From the NCBI GenBank assembly GCA_034509925.1, contig CM067534.1, positions 253,501 through 317,500 of the forward strand: a DNA stretch of 64,000 bases, in the 5' to 3' direction. The position numbers and the translations under genes were made by a program. Position 1 is the first letter of the stretch. Each line of letters begins with the position of its first letter. The notes beneath the pieces were generated by a model. The model saw only the letters and a list, made by a program, of their open reading frames with translations, was not told the DNA's origin and did no database searches. Source of the stretch: Hirudinaria manillensis. Its lineage: Eukaryota > Annelida > Clitellata > Hirudinida > Hirudinidae. Below, in pieces: positions 1 to 11,669 of the stretch.

Positions 1-414
1 GTCGAACTCATCCTTGAGGTTCTTCTCCATCTCGGGGCTCATGTCTACCAGTTTACCTCCACCTGCCCTAAGAGATTTAGAAGGTAATTAAAAAATGCTG
101 CAATAGAACAAAAATTAATTCCAACTATAACATGAGCTTAAAGTTGATTCAAACTGAGGGCCAATGCTTGCATTTAAAAGCATGGGCCATGCAGTGACTA
201 GTTCACTCGCTGCTTATCTGAAGATATTGAAAGTTAGTGAACTAGTGGACACTAACTTGCTTTTTGCAGAATATTCATGGATCTTATCGATGAATAGCTT
301 TTGAATTGGATCGGTGGCTGTAGTCTGGAGGCAAGGAGCTGTAATTCCAATGTTCCTCTTGGCAGTTTGAAGGACTGTGTATCTGCAGAGGAGTGCAAAT
401 CTTGGCAGCATCAT
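1..414 (-). CDS. ATP5PF: ATP synthase-coupling factor 6, mitochondrial (5' part, gene runs off the window)
   Basis: Subunit F6 of the peripheral stalk of mitochondrial F1Fo-ATP synthase, linking F1 to the membrane sector. Two coding exons are visible on the minus strand: 414-257 and 67-1, open at the window edge. The reading contains RNIGITAP followed by DPIQKLFIDKIHEYSAKSK, the hallmark of coupling factor 6 (human has DPIQKLFVDKIREYKSK), then GGKLVDMSPEMEKNLKDEFD. The first about 20 residues are basic and hydrophobic, as in a mitochondrial presequence. Start chosen at the first of two adjacent ATGs (414, 411). A good acceptor at 429 just upstream implies a 5'UTR intron. The donor AA|GTTAGT after 257 and acceptor TTAG before 67 keep frame; a second acceptor 5 nt later would also be in frame with a weaker donor. 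Confidence 0.88.
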
Positions 415-428
415 TTTGTCACAAGAAT

Positions 429-1080
429 CTGGAAGCACAACGAAATTGACATAATTTTAGACTAGGCGATTGATTCTTAGTTATTTTATCCATCTTGAAA
501 TTGGTAATAGGGGTGAAATTTGTGAAATCGTGTACGCTTATAAATCGTACATTTATAGCAGTTCAAATGAAGCAAAGAAAGCGAAACATCCAAGCTCACT
601 CTCAAATATATTACGATATAAAAGCAGACGCGATCCCCAAAATAACACTCACTCAGGAGAGGACGATGTTTTCTCCGGTTGGCCGAGTCAAGGACAAATA
701 TTGATATGATATTCTACCTAAACATTGAACATTAAAATCAGTCGCTAAAATTTGTTATTTAAATATTCTCTAAGTATACACATCAAAAATAGTACCACAT
801 ATAATTTTTAAAATTGGGTGACATTGTTTAAATTAAACTTCAATTAAAATACATCGTATTCATTTTAATATATTATATTATTAAAAGATTATATTATTGC
901 CGTAATGGTTGATTTTATTTATTTTCTGTTGCACGTTAACATGTAAACAAGGGGGCTTTTTAAATGGTTCATCCTAATTAGTCGATCGTGATGCGATGAC
1001 AAGAATTTCTTTTGTTTAAGAAATTTGTATGCTCTAATTTCGGCTTGAGTGTGAGTTTTACAATTTTGGAGATTTAAAAG
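429..1080. other. Intergenic/5' region between ATP5PF and the 1081 ORF
   Basis: The two flanking genes diverge from here, so it probably carries both promoters and at least one 5'UTR exon of ATP5PF. It is AT-rich. Small open frames at 470-709 show no family features and no coding-like composition. Confidence 0.5.
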
Positions 1081-1647
1081 ATGACAGAAGAGAAACCGCC
1101 AGAATCTCCAACTTCAGATGCAACAATAGACGAAGAGTTCTCAGGAGTGGTTTTGAGAAAAAGCGTATCATCAGAAAAGCTTTTTTGTCATTCATTGCTT
1201 GACATAGTCGATTTTTCAGACGACCTATTCAGCAACGAATTCTCCGAAAGTTTTGTACGTGAATTACGAGAGGAATACGGTTTAGATGAGTTAATTGAAG
1301 AGAAAAAAGTCGAATTAGAGGAACAGTCAGTGAGGATCGAAGCTTTACGGCACTTTGACGATAGCATCGACTCTTTGGACTTTCTGGATTGCGATTCTAG
1401 AGGGGCAAGATTATCTGTACTGTTGCCCCATCATTATGACTCAAAAGATTTCTTTGAAGAGGATTCTAGCCTTGTTGCTGCTTTGCAGGATTACACAATC
1501 CCTACTGGCTTTGCTGAAGAGTTATTGGATGAATTTGAATACCAAGAGAGGTTAACAGAGGCTCTCAGTCAATTTGATGACACATTGGATACTTCATCCT
1601 TTCAGGAACAACAACAAATGAAACTGAGTGGCAGATCATCTATTTAA
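1081..1647 (+). CDS. Intronless acidic orphan protein, 188 aa
   Basis: I do not recognise this protein. It is a single uninterrupted frame in a region where neighbouring genes are heavily split, preceded by an A-rich stretch (aaaagATG) and followed by an AATAAA polyadenylation signal at 1719-1724. It is strongly acidic (Glu/Asp rich) with no signal peptide, membrane segment or cysteine pattern. It contains an internal duplication: EALRHFDDSIDSLDF at about residues 91-105 resembles EALSQFDDTLDTSSF at about 160-174. Each copy is preceded at a distance by an F-x2-EL-x2-E(Y/F) helix. The C-terminus is Gln-rich (EQQQMK). It could be a lineage-restricted regulatory protein or a retrocopy whose parent I cannot name. 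Length, polyA signal and internal repeat make a real gene likely. Confidence 0.65.
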   Translation: MTEEKPPESPTSDATIDEEFSGVVLRKSVSSEKLFCHSLLDIVDFSDDLFSNEFSESFVRELREEYGLDELIEEKKVELEEQSVRIEALRHFDDSIDSLDFLDCDSRGARLSVLLPHHYDSKDFFEEDSSLVAALQDYTIPTGFAEELLDEFEYQERLTEALSQFDDTLDTSSFQEQQQMKLSGRSSI

Positions 1648-2327
1648 CTCACCAAAATATTTATTTTGCTGTTAATTAGACTTGTTGAATTTTGCTAGAA
1701 CCACTTAATTTTGTAAATAATAAAAAGTTACATATCTTTTTTTAAGTATTTAAGATTTTTATACTCCTTTCCTACAGTTTGTTTGAAAAAGCTTAAGCAC
1801 TGTGTTTGATTTCTTCAAGTCAAACTGAAACATCTCTAGAAGTGTACAATAAAGAGATTGTGTTGCTTAGGCATGGTCCCTGGTGGGATACGAGTTCTTC
1901 AGAGTTGTTAGAGTTTTTAAGACCGTTTTAATCTTGTCGTATCATCAACTGCTGACCAATTTGAGGTGTTCGACCTAATTTTGATGTTTTATATCAAAAT
2001 CACTCATGTCTTCAGAAAGCAATGTGCACCAGAGTTATTATACCATTAATACATATAATTATTATACCATTAATACATATAATTATTATACCATTAAGCC
2101 ATATAATTATTACATCTGCAAAACCATTTTGAACACAATAGAATTCTTACCCAAAACAGTAGCAATAAAAATTCAAGATTAATTTGTTGAAAAGATTTTA
2201 TGGTGGACATCCTAAGCAGCCAATATTTATAAAAGCAAACATTTTTATTTGCAAATATTCGCAGAATATTCTTTGCTTCTTTTCTCCCGAGACTACGATC
2301 TTCTCGAACCTTTGAACAGTCGAGAGT
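1648..2327. other. Intergenic: 3' ends of the orphan ORF and SPAG16
   Basis: Convergent 3' region of the orphan gene (+) and SPAG16 (-). It holds the polyA signal at 1719 and a short AT-rich tandem repeat at 2036-2110. No other coding signal seen. Confidence 0.5.
2036..2110. repeat. AT-rich tandem repeat, about 24-nt unit x3
   Basis: Three near-identical copies of a unit containing attataccattaa followed by (t)acatataatt. The third copy has diverged. Confidence 0.8.
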
Positions 2328-4380
2328 CTAAGACCAGACAATGACATCCCTGTCGTTGCCTCCAGAGATGAAGTAATTGCCCTGAGGGTCATAGTTGATG
2401 CACTGAACTGACCCTGTATGACCATGTAGGTTCCTCACCTGAAAGATTGAAAATCAACTTTATTGGTGTTTATTGGTGAGTAAGATATCATCACGGGATT
2501 GCAACTTAAATACTTTTTGTGCATTATTTTATTTTTTTAGAAAGAATTAAGAAATTGTGCTTAATTTTGTAGATCCAAATAGTCTCCTTAATAATAGTAA
2601 TCAATTTTAATATAAATATGCATTATTTTTTTAAATGGTATGCCCTCCAAAATCAAGAGCGGACATTTTACCCCATATTTGTCAAATTTTTTCTTTAAAT
2701 TTCCAGCAAGACTCAAGGGAACATTGCAAAAGGGGAACGAATGAATGAAAGAAAGAACGAACAAACCTTGTCATTGGACAGCTCAATGACCCTGATGAGG
2801 TTGTCACCCGATGCCACGACAACCAACAACCCCGTGGGATCGAAGCAGGCCATGTTGGCATTGCTGGGTCCGCAGTCGATTTTGTTGACGACTTTCCTCG
2901 CCCTCAAATCCCAGGTTATGACGGCACCTGAACTGTCGCAGGAGACTATCATGTTTCCCTGTGGTTTTTTTTTTATGTTGCATTGTTAGGTCAAATGGTG
3001 CAGTTATTATTGTCATGTTTATGCATAGGTCAAATGGTGCGGTCATTATGAATCAGTACAGACATTATAAGTACAGTACTGAGAAGTACAGTACTAAATT
3101 TGAGAAAACAATGTGGTATTTGTGAATGATAGCAGGATCTTACTACAACAGAAGATGATACAATGATACGTTTTGTATGTGATGACATCAGAACATCTAG
3201 TTTAGAATGTATGGAACGTCCGTGTGTAAACAGTAAGACCGTGATGATTATAATCCTCTTTGAGGAAAGATGAAAGAACCTACCTTCATGTTAAACTTGC
3301 AATGGTTAACTGAATGTTTGTGGCCCTTGAACACATCCCCACAAATGTTCTGTCAAGCAGACAACAATGACGACGGTGACGACGACGACGATGATGATGT
3401 CATTGAAGATGATGAAAACGACCATGACGACGACATGGAATCTTGTCATGAAGTTAAAAACGTCTGCAAAACCAACCAACCATCCTGGCGTCCCAGAGGC
3501 AGACGTTTTTGTCGGCGGAGGACGTGACGAGGATGTTCGAATAGTGGAGAAACTCGACGCTGTTCACGGAGTCCTTGTGGCCTCTCAGAGAAAATCGGCA
3601 CCTAAGGCTGGTGGGGACGTCGTTACGTTTTGATGGTCAATTACGAATAAATTTGTTTACGAGAAAGTTAATAAATAATATTAATCATTATTATTATTGT
3701 TATTGTTGTTAGTATTATTTGCATTGCTACTTACAATTTGTATTGTTTAGTTGAAGGCAGTTACCATGGATACAGAAATTGTATCATCGCCTATATTGGT
3801 TGATTGCTCACCTGTTAAGATCCCAGATTTTAGCACTGCTGTCCAGAGAGCTTGAGGCCAGGAAATCTCCTCCGTAATGCCAACTGCAGCTCCATACTTC
3901 ATGAATAATAATGACACGTAATGAATAATCATGATAAACTCGATCTAGACCAAATGATATTCATAACATTGACTTTGAATGTCAAACTGATTCCTTACCT
4001 GCCTTCTGGTGGTCCATGAAAGTGTGAAGACATGTGGCATCTTTCACGTTCCAAATCTTGATCGTGGTGTCGCCACTTGCCGTAGCTATTCTGTTGCCAC
4101 TGGTTACGAGAATAAATAAGTCACGACTTTGGCGACAATGATGATGATGATGATGATAACAAATACAAATTATTTCCAAGAGATGAAAGAGACAGTGTTC
4201 ATCCATTCAAAATGAGAATCAGATGCTTCAAGCCTTAAGCATGCCATGCAATCCTCAGTTGTTGTCTCAATGAAAATCCATTTGTCATTGTTGAAAATGC
4301 ATTTATGAAGAATAATCGTGCCTTTGCAAGAGTTGTAGCTGAATTACTAAGCCCTTCATTTCCCATAGGGGGAAGATCTC

Positions 4381-4463
<83 letters not shown>

Positions 4464-7400
4464 TATGTACAGTAGTAGCAAAACCAAACCCTAGGCCAAG
4501 ATTGAAAAGTTTGAAAATGTTCAAGTCCAAACATAGCCATCCAACCATGGACTGAAATCGCAGTCTGCCACCCAATCCAGGTGTCCCTCTCCCGCGACCA
4601 GCTTCGTGTGGTCCGAATAGAGCCACAATTTCCAGGTGTGGTCGTCGCTGGTGGTTGCGAAGGTCGTCTTGCAAGGGTGGACCTTGACACTAAGAGAAGC
4701 ATTTCATTGGCCCAGTGAATTACTAGGTCATACAATCAGATGACAAGAAAAATATTTGGGTCAGTGATAAATTTATTTATTTATTAGATTAGATTCATGT
4801 ATCTATTACATGACAACACATGAATTTCTGTAAATTGTTCAGATCAATGACCTAGTTATTGGGAGAGTGTGTAAGTAGGTCATCTTTGATGGCTTGAAAC
4901 CCTCGTAAACGGTCAAGAACTGAGGTGGCATCCTTATACCAGACAGGAGAGGGTTGACTTTCATGTCTTGGGGAAATTTTGAATCCTATAATTAGATTGT
5001 TAGGTCACACCATAATTTCCTAACAACTCATTGATAATAACTATCAGCTGTTTCCATCTATAACTATAGAGTAAAAATATGAGCGCAACAAATGCGACGA
5101 CGAATACGGTGCCCGTGCGATGGCACTGTCTGTTCTGTTCGGTTTAGTCTCGAGCACGAAGCCTTCAACAGCCTTACTGAAAACCACTGTTTACTTATTT
5201 ATTATTTATATATCATTTATTTATTGAATAAAATAATACCGGTTTACCATCATCGTTATTGCCATCTTCGCTTACCCTGGGATCTTTTGCAATCCTCGGA
5301 ACGTTCTTCGGAACCTTGACGCCGACCTTGGTGCCGACCGATTTCGGGTACTTGCACAAGTTGCGGTTGTTGTTGACATTTTTATCGTTGAAGTTGTCGT
5401 TGCTGTTGTTGTCGTTGAGGTTGTCGATGGACAAGTTGCTGACGAACGTGTGATTCCGGAAATCGTCATCGAAATTGTTGACATAACTGGAGTCGAAGTT
5501 GGTGACGGGGGTGGATGGAGGGGGCTGGTGGTCCAGTGGCACCACCTTCGGTTCACTGTATTTTGGAGCTGGATGATTATAAAGAAGTTAATGAATTATT
5601 ATTATTATTTTTATTATTAATGAAGTTTAATCAGGACGTGGCAGATGCAAAACATACTTCGATACAAATTAGTACGAAGCGTGTACACGGAATAACTTTA
5701 TTGAATAATAATAATTTTATTGAAAAATAATATGTGTAAATTGACAACAAAATGATACCAAGACATGACAATAATTGACTCTAAATGCCATTAAATCCAG
5801 ATAGTCGACCGATTGGAATTCATACGATCACCTGTGCAGCACTCCAATTGGTTCTTTGTCTTCTCAAGTTCCAACCTAGTCAACATCTTCTCCTTCATGG
5901 CCGCCCGATATTTCGTCGAAATCTCGGCGACCACGGGTTCGTACTTTCCGAGATGGTCCTTCATCCGAGTCAATTCCAGGACCATTCTGTCCTTTTCCTG
6001 TCGGAGACGTCTATGGTTGATCTTGTGATGGTCCCTTTCCTTGAGGACTCTTGCATACTTTTCCTTGCTCCTCCTTAAAATGGGATTGGAGATCGTTTTG
6101 GGTCGTTTGGAATTTTAAACGATTGGCTCAAATTTTAAATTGCATTATATTGTGGCCTTTTAGATGTCACTTATTTTATTTTAGCATAAATTGGAAGAAA
6201 AATATTAAATATCTGGAATCAATAATTGTGATATGCAAAACATAAATATAATTATCAGGTGACAACTTTAAAACGTTATTATGGATTCAAATGGCCTCAA
6301 TGTTATTATAATGTAAGTAATTTGTAGGTTGACAAAAACAATGATTATGTCAAGTTTTTTTAAAACAATGATGGTGTTGGTCAATATAGTCATAATCACT
6401 CACTCCAAAAGCTTCTTGTGATAGTCAAGTTCTTTGTTAATCCAAGTTAGTTCTTGCTCTAAGCAGAGATTGACAGAATAAACATCGTCCAGAGGCTGGC
6501 CATCTTCTGGACTTACCAATCCCATGGATTGCAATTTGTACCTGGTTACAATAACAAAATTTATTAAAAGCGTTATTTTGTAACTAGCAGTACTCAACTT
6601 AACGTGATAATAATAATAATAATTCGGTTTATTAAAGTGGCGTGTGTTCAGTGGACTTCAAGGCCACCGACGGCCGCCAGCACTACCGATTATAACAAAT
6701 AATTTATATTTCATTCGCTAGAGCCGTTACTATAATAAATAATTTATATTTCATTCGCTAGAGCTCTTATATAATGATAATTATATTTCACTCGCTGGAG
6801 CAATTGTGGTAATGTAAATTTACTTTTCATTCGCTAGAGCGCTTATTATAACCAAAATTAACTTGTTTCATTCACTAGAGCTGCAATTATAATTCATCAT
6901 GTAATCGCTAGAGTACTTATTATAATAATTTATATATGGCAACCCGTGATCGGTTGTGATCGATTATCGTCGAATATGATCGATGATCTATTGTGATCGA
7001 TAACGATCGATAGTGATCGAGGATGATAGATTGGTATTGATGACGATCGTTTATGATCTATGATCAATTTCGATCGATAGTGATCGTTCACGATTGATCA
7101 CCATAACCATCGATCATCACAAAATTGATCAATCACTGTAGGTCACCATCAATACACATCTCTATCATCGTCATCATCACCATAATCAATGTGATTACCA
7201 TTCTTCTTGGAATGAATCCAGCGTATTCTGCATTCCTTTAGTGACGAGAAAGTTTCTCACAAAATCTTGAGGCAACTCTGGCTTGCAGAAAACACTAGGC
7301 ACATTTTTGGCCGGCTTAATGGTCTGTAAGCAACAAGTCGACATAAGAAGTGCTGCGTCAGGTTAATGTAAATTGTTAAATTGATATTATTACTCATATG

Positions 7401-7751
7401 TTATTAATTACCTCCTCTTGGACCACGGCTGCGATTTCCTCTATGTTTTTCACAGCATCTTCCAGGCGTTCGTTTGGATTTAAATCTGCAGACGTAATAA
7501 AATTACAGAATCATTTGGAACGCCTTCTTTTTGTCTCTTATTCTTAAATCAAGTCATTAACTTACCTACGCTTTTCGTCCCGTCGTCTTCTGGTACGTAA
7601 CCGTAATCAAATTCTGAATCGCTATCTTCAGGCAGAACACACCCTAATTAAAATTAATTTTAAACTTTAAAAATTGCGTTGAAAGTAAAAGTTATAGTTC
7701 GATAAACTGACTTTCGAAATAAAATCTGTCGGTTGTCTCTTCCGTTGCCAT
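2328..7751 (-). CDS. SPAG16: Sperm-associated antigen 16 / PF20, axonemal central-apparatus WD40 protein
   Basis: Structural protein of the central-pair apparatus of motile cilia and sperm tails. Fifteen exons: 7751-7712, 7643-7566, 7485-7412, 7323-7199, 6541-6404, 6073-5832, 5568-5276, 4985-4852, 4689-4546, 4099-3999, 3896-3812, 3601-3481, 3349-3284, 2958-2767, 2438-2328. They sum to 1944 nt, 647 aa, against about 631 in human. The N-terminus is acidic (VLPEDSDSEFDYGYVPEDD). A LisH-like helix FVRNFLVTKGMQNTLDSF is followed by FQEEWYKLQ, then a charged coiled coil (KINHRRLRQEKDRMVLEL, KYEPVVAEISTKY). From about residue 375 come seven WD40 blades with signatures SGDTTIKIW, SSSLDSSAKIWD, SSADKNVCLWDAR and SCDSSGAVITWD, ending GGNDRDVIVWS-stop. 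The exon at 5568-5276 is Asn/Asp-rich and poorly conserved. Gene identity is very secure; exon 1 to exon 2 joining is the least certain border. Confidence 0.93.
4380..4467. repeat. (AT)n microsatellite in a SPAG16 intron
   Basis: About 85 bp of AT dinucleotides with occasional AC interruptions, in the 446-bp intron between exons 9 and 10. It creates false Tyr/Ile open frames. Confidence 0.95.
6700..6930. repeat. Minisatellite, about 40-nt period, core tttcattcgctagagc
   Basis: Six diverged copies of the core tttcattcgctagagc occur at roughly 6710, 6752, 6787, 6825, 6868 and 6902, separated by AT-rich spacers, inside the SPAG16 intron between exons 4 and 5. Confidence 0.8.
6945..7145. repeat. 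Degenerate GATCGAT-rich repeat
   Basis: More than a dozen gatcga/gatcgat motifs in about 200 bp, often as gtgatcgat or palindromic tcgatcga, in the same SPAG16 intron as the minisatellite. It looks like a decayed short-unit tandem array. Confidence 0.7.
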
Positions 7752-8079
7752 GTTTTGGTCGAGAAAGTGTCTCCATAACAACGGAGTTAAAAGTTATTTC
7801 TTTGACTGCAAGACATTTTTTAGGCATATTTTTTTTAAAGTCTTTATATGATTAAAGCGTAAATTTAAAATAACTAAATGTTTTTATTTTTTCTTAACTA
7901 GTAGCAAAAAATTACTTCACGATGTAAATCCCGTCAAGTACCTCGCCCTTCAGAGAACACTTAAATTTGTTCGAGGATTCGACGATTGGCGATATAAATC
8001 TGTAAATTTCCAGATATGAATCGCACTTAAAATTCGAAATAATCTCAAGTCTAGAAAGTCGTATCTGTAGAATTTGAAT
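7752..8079. promoter_or_regulatory. Candidate bidirectional promoter, SPAG16 / Ly6 gene
   Basis: Only 328 bp separate the start codons of two divergent genes, so both 5'UTRs and core promoters must lie here unless there are upstream non-coding exons. No clear TATA box or other core element was identified; assignment rests on geometry. Confidence 0.55.
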
Positions 8080-9703
8080 ATGTCGCGCTTGCTGGTATAT
8101 TTGATGCTCGCGACTTCCATTCTAAAAGGTTGTACAGCGACAATTTGAATTTTTGTGTAAATTTGAATCAATTTTAAGTCGAAAAAATGCAACTACCTGT
8201 GGGTGGAATCTAATTATTAGTTCAGCTTCAAATCTTGTTTTTAGAATTGAAATCGGACGAGAGGACGTGTTTCTCGTGCGTCTACAGTTACTACGGACCT
8301 GGAAGCGACGACACCTGCGTCAGGGATCCTTCTTTACTTCCACCGTCGGGAAGGATCAAATGTCCAACAGAGAGAAGGTGTCAGGTCAATCAGCAGTACG
8401 ACAAAGGTCAGTCTAATATCTCTATCCTATAAATCAGCCTAATTGGTATCCTATAAATCCATCTCATGCATCCGACACTTGTTCATTCGTCATCGTGGAA
8501 CCTGATGTAATGATGACATGATCACATAAGCAGCATTTCCTATTCATCGTAAATCTTGTCTATGAAAATAATTTATAATTAAATTTCCAGCACAAATAAA
8601 TAATAAAGCCTTAAATAATGCATGAACTACTATATGTATAAAAGCTAAATCTGGTATATTTAATCTTATTATAGATATTATTAAACCTAATTGTCTTAAA
8701 GTAGATAATGCAATAATCTTTTTTATATCTCATTCAACTGATGCAGCAAGTCTTGCCATAATTATTGTAAGTACTGATACAGTTAAAAAGACCACTGATG
8801 ACAATGCCTTCATTCTAGCGACATCTTTTGTAGATACAAGCACTTTAATTATCAACAAACAAATGAACCGATTTCACGATAACTACACAGATAATATTAT
8901 GAGTGAATAATTCTATGAAATACTTGACATTTACATTTACAATAATTTCTTACATGCTGTGTACATTGAATTGCGTTATATTACGAAGGAATGAAATATA
9001 AATATGCGATACAACATAATGAAAGTAAACAATTCTTATTCGCTTCCTCGAGGGTTTCCCAAAAAGACCTTCAACTAAGAACTACACTCATCGATAAATA
9101 CCGATAAAAGTTCGCTTCGATCACAGAACCTCGCTAGCACTCGAATAAGATGAGATGTCTCGATGGGCTCATTCGTCAACGACCAATATAATTCACTGTC
9201 CTAATTGAATTTTCAATTGCTCTTCTCTTATAAGTGATAGTAGTTGCAAGACGTGTGTACCTGTCATTTGAACAGCAATCGTAGATGAACAAAACAAGTC
9301 ATAAATGAAATGGCCAGAAGCAAAAGCCCAAGAAATGTATATGGCTAAGATTGGTTAAATCATCTTCCATCTTCGAATATGTTTTAAGTAGCATGTAATC
9401 CGTGTAACCTACATGTAATCTACGTGTGATTCGTATAATCCACAGCAACAAAAACCCACCCTCTCTTATTCCTCAGCTGCCGACTTGGTGAGAAGTTTCC
9501 AGAGAGGGTGCGACTTAATCCAATGGGAAGGTTGTAAAAGCGACATCTACTTCATCACCTGCACCAAGTTCTGCGACACCGATTTGTGCAACAACTGGGA
9601 TGGAACGAAACCGCTCTGGGATTCAGGAACCACGATACCATCTTCCGCTGGCCAACTGTGCCTTTTACTCGCTTGTTTTATTCTTGCCTTTCTTATCAAT
9701 TGA
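8080..9703 (+). CDS. Ly6/uPAR three-finger protein, GPI-anchored
   Basis: Small secreted, lipid-anchored cell-surface protein of the Ly6/uPAR (three-finger) superfamily. Three exons: 8080-8128, 8245-8406, 9477-9703, 438 nt, 145 aa. Residues 1-16 (MSRLLVYLMLATSILK) form a signal peptide. The mature domain has ten cysteines, starting TCFSC and ending ITCTKFCDTDLCNN, where the CDTDLCN motif is the family's terminal disulfide signature. The last 20 or so residues (AGQLCLLLACFILAFLIN) are hydrophobic, as in a GPI-attachment signal. Pattern and size suit the insect quiver/boudin-like branch, whose members modulate ion channels and septate junctions, but the ligand here cannot be told. Divergent from SPAG16; convergent with the enolase pair, whose stop lies 180 bp beyond its own. 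Confidence 0.88.
8515..8830 (-). pseudogene. Nuclear copy of mitochondrial nad5 (NUMT) in the Ly6 gene intron
   Basis: On the minus strand this stretch reads as an internal part of NADH dehydrogenase subunit 5. Hallmarks are WDMKKIIALSTL, QLGLMMS, NMPDLAFMH, VHALFKALLFICAGNL and QDLRWMGN. The frame is open for about 300 nt only with TGA as Trp (two codons), and the conserved Ser of STLSQLG is encoded by AGA, so the invertebrate mitochondrial code fits. It is AT-rich with T/A third positions, unlike nearby exons. It has no start or stop, lies antisense in intron 2 of the Ly6 gene (8407-9476), and cannot be expressed under the nuclear code. Ends are approximate because the match fades near 8515 and 8830. 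Confidence 0.88.
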
Positions 9704-9882
9704 ATTAAACATCGTTAATCAAATCGATTTGCAAAACAATTCTAGTAAAAGTTATTCGAACACCTTTAGAGTCCAAATTGCTTTATTCAAATCGAACTCA
9801 ACAGTTGAATGAAGTTGGAATATAAATGAACGTGATCCACATCTTTTGTATCCGCTCTTCGTGGTACGTAAGAGTTCGTAGT

Positions 9883-11669
9883 TCAGGGTTGGTGTATATA
9901 TCTGAAGTTGATGCCAGCGTAGATGGCATCTGGTCCCAATTTCGTTTCGATTCTGAGCAGCTGATTGTACTTGGAAACCCTCTCGAGACTACAAGGGGCA
10001 CCTGCCTTCAACTGGCCCGCATTGAGACCGACGGCCAAATCGGATATGAAGCTGTCCTCCGTATCTCCCTGCCTGTCGGATATTATGCAAGACCAGCCGG
10101 CATCGCGAGCCAACTTGAAAGATTCTATGGCCTCGCTAACAGTTCCTATCTCGTTGAGCTTAAGAACGAGACAATTGCAGGCATTTTTCTCAATCGCTTG
10201 CTGGATGAAGATGGGATTCGAACACAGAAGAGAGCTGCCGGCTATCTGGACCGATGTCTTTCCAGTGAGAGATGACCAGGACTTCCAGTCGTCGTGAAAG
10301 AATGGATCCTGGATGCTGATGACCGAGTATTTGATCAGCAGGTTCCTGTACAACTCTCCGAGTTCCTCTCCGGTTAGCCAGCGGTCTTTTTCGCTCTTCG
10401 ATTGCTTGAAATCGATGTTGTAAGTTTCTGAAGAATGAGGTCTTCAAAGTTACCGATTGCGTACTTCAATTTTTATTTTAAAGGAAACTATCGGTCGATC
10501 TAAGAATGCCTATGAATGACTACTAGTCTTAAAAATCTTTCGATCGCCCGTAGGGGATAGTGGGCAAATAAATCGAAAGCTTTGTAATTCGAAAATAGAA
10601 ATTTCGAACCATTTTTAAACCAGTCTCTGACGCTGCAGTTTATTGCGACTTTGACTTGACCCGTATAGCCAGCCTTCTCGATAGATTTCTTTAGAAGTTC
10701 CAGAGCTTCGACCTCGTTTTCAAGGTAGGGACAGAAGTGCCCGAGTGCACCAACGTTGGTGGCACTCAGGCCGTAGTTCGAAGCGAGTAGTTGTCTGGTC
10801 TGTTGATAGATTTCACTTCCGGCTCTATAGGCATCTTCGAAATTCTTCGTGCCCGTGGGCATAATCATGATCTCCTCCATGAATAGTCTCGTCTTGTAGT
10901 TAGCTCCACCTCCTAGAATGGTGAACATTGGAACCGGCAAAACGTGAATCTGGTGAGGGTAATTGCCCGCTAGTCTCGCGATGTGACTGTACAGAGGTAT
11001 TGAGTCTCTCATTGCGCCGAGTCTGGCCATGGCCATCGAAACTCCGACGATGGCATTCGCGCCCATCCTGGACTTGTCTTCAGTCCTATCGAATTCTATG
11101 AGCATCCTGTCGACCAGCTGTTGGTTGGTTTCGTCGATGTCTTTCCCGATGAAGAGCGGTCCTATGTAGTTGTTGACATTCTCCACTGCCTTCAGAACTC
11201 CTTTACCATTCCAGAACCTCATCTCTCCATCCCTAACTTCGACTGCTTCTCTGCTTCTCGTGGTGACCCCGCAAGGTACCGAAGCGATGGCAGTATCTTT
11301 TTCATTTCTCACTTCCACCTATCACAATAAGCACAAACTCCATATGAGATTACGGCACAGACATGTTTTAAATCCATTTACCCCCATTAAAGATCAAAAT
11401 ATAAACAATTTCCCGTAGAGACACAAACTAATATATGTTAAGTATGCATTGGGTTGCCAAACACTCTGTCAATCCCTTAAGACCAACCCATAAGCTATTC
11501 CCCACTTTAGTTGTTTAACCCAATACAAAATTACTTTTGAACGGCGTAATCTCGACTTAATGTTATTTATTCATCAACAAATTAACCAAATAGAAGATTT
11601 TCCCACTTCAAGTGTCGGTATCCCGTTGCTGTCATACATTTGTCGAGCTTTCATCACTTTTATCGGCAT
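9883..11669 (-). CDS. Enolase paralog A, predicted catalytically inactive
   Basis: Enolase-fold protein of 438 aa (typical 433-436), exons 11669-11607, 11318-10610, 10427-9883. Fold landmarks are intact: MYDSNGIPTLEV at the N-terminus, FWNGKGVLKAVENVNNYI, NACNCLVLKLNEIG, DTEDSFISDLAVGL and KYNQLLRIE near the C-terminus. Using yeast enolase numbering from memory, key residues are changed: Ser39 loop is CGVTT, His159 is Asn, Glu211 region is ALGH, Asp246 is Asn, Glu295 is Gln (SIQDP), Asp320 is Ser (GSSL), His373 is Asp (SDRQG). Lys345 and Lys396 remain. All three Mg ligands (246, 295, 320) are lost, so 2-phosphoglycerate dehydration is not expected. The frame is intact, so this is a conserved pseudoenzyme rather than an obvious pseudogene. 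Lies 322 bp downstream of paralog B in the same direction and shares its first intron position. Confidence 0.9.
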
